A stretch of DNA of 64,000 bases from Tubulanus polymorphus. Its lineage: Eukaryota; Nemertea; Palaeonemertea; Tubulaniformes; Tubulanidae. Where the stretch lies: positions 16,698,650 to 16,762,649 of the forward strand of contig NC_134026.1 in the NCBI RefSeq assembly GCF_964204645.1, written 5' to 3'. A program made the translations under genes and the position numbers. The notes under the pieces were generated by a model that worked only from the letters and a program-made list of their open reading frames with translations, searched no databases and was not told the origin of the DNA. Numbering within the stretch: the first letter of the stretch is position 1; each line of letters opens with the position of its first letter. This document shows, in pieces, positions 63,694 to 64,000 of this stretch.

Positions 63694-64000
63694 TCAGCAA
63701 CGCCAGTCACATGGAGTCGTACGTGTTCTACTTTCTGCGACCAACACGACTGTCACAACCAACCAACGCGCTCTTGCGACTGGCAGAAACTAGTCGCACA
63801 CAATCGTATTGCAAGCGACTTGCATCGAAACTTGCGATGCAACGCGAGGATCGCATCATGTCACAAGAACAACCTACGTCTGGCTTTAAGTTACTGCGGA
63901 GCACCAGAAATATCTTTTTTATTCGTTCAAAAGACCTTTCGCTTGAAAATTCTTTCGTCGGAACAAAATTTATTTCGTTCGAACCAATAATATTCTATAC
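63694..64000. other. Intergenic, no gene seen
   Basis: Ends of frames only. Contains repeated GCGACT and TTGCGA words, with no clear unit. Confidence 0.4.

Overview
The window looks like genomic DNA of an invertebrate animal, probably marine; I cannot name the species. The evidence is spliceosomal introns (GTAAGT...AG), tRNA-derived SINE-like units, two CR1/L2-type LINEs, a Ty3/mdg4-type LTR retrotransposon, Polinton/adintovirus-like DNA elements and very large tandem arrays. Host coding content is minimal: one small spliced gene at about 37.3-39.3 kb. Nearly everything else is mobile or repetitive DNA, and nearly every mobile ORF is broken by stops or frameshifts.

Layout. 1-6.4 kb: a DNA transposon-like unit bounded by ~480-bp inverted repeats, with a broken minus-strand gene ending in a PIN-like domain and a cysteine-rich tail. 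7.0-8.0 kb: unclassified repeat blocks that recur, partly inverted, at 47.3-49.2 kb. 8.1-10.0 kb: LINE remnant. 11.5-20.9 kb: element 1, an AT-rich Polinton-like element with ~410-bp terminal inverted repeats (TIRs), a zinc-finger/protein-primed-type DNA polymerase B gene, an OB-fold-like gene, a possible minor capsid gene and a large unknown gene. 21-28 kb: mostly gene-free, with tRNA-like SINEs and a hammerhead-like hairpin. 28.6-36.4 kb: Ty3/mdg4-type element on the minus strand (partial protease, RT, RNase H, integrase, an extra zinc-finger/KE-repeat ORF, polypurine tract, putative LTR). 37.3-39.3 kb: host promoter, a ladder of duplicated 5'-UTR exons and a short coding gene. 40.6-47.2 kb: tandem arrays of 31-bp and 154-bp units. 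49.6-62.5 kb: element 2, a second AT-rich Polinton-like element with membrane-protein genes, a major-capsid-like gene, a packaging-ATPase-like gene and a chromodomain integrase, split by a 3.3-kb LINE. 63.0-63.7 kb: a foldback repeat.

The most interesting signal joins elements 1 and 2. They appear to be complementary decayed halves of one virus-like family. Element 1 keeps the replication genes and the TIRs; element 2 keeps capsid, ATPase and integrase. Both share a hinge sequence. Genes of both carry one of two start-proximal motifs. The first is an exact TTTTAATAAAA box 13-15 nt before the ATG of five genes, mostly replication or zinc-finger genes. The second is a TAAATAAATG-type motif overlapping the ATG of membrane or structural genes, which resembles the poxvirus late-promoter logic. 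I read this as a two-class, element-encoded promoter code. Element 1 also ends in a head-to-head junction with a second copy of its own terminus.

All calls come from reading the sequence; no database search was run.
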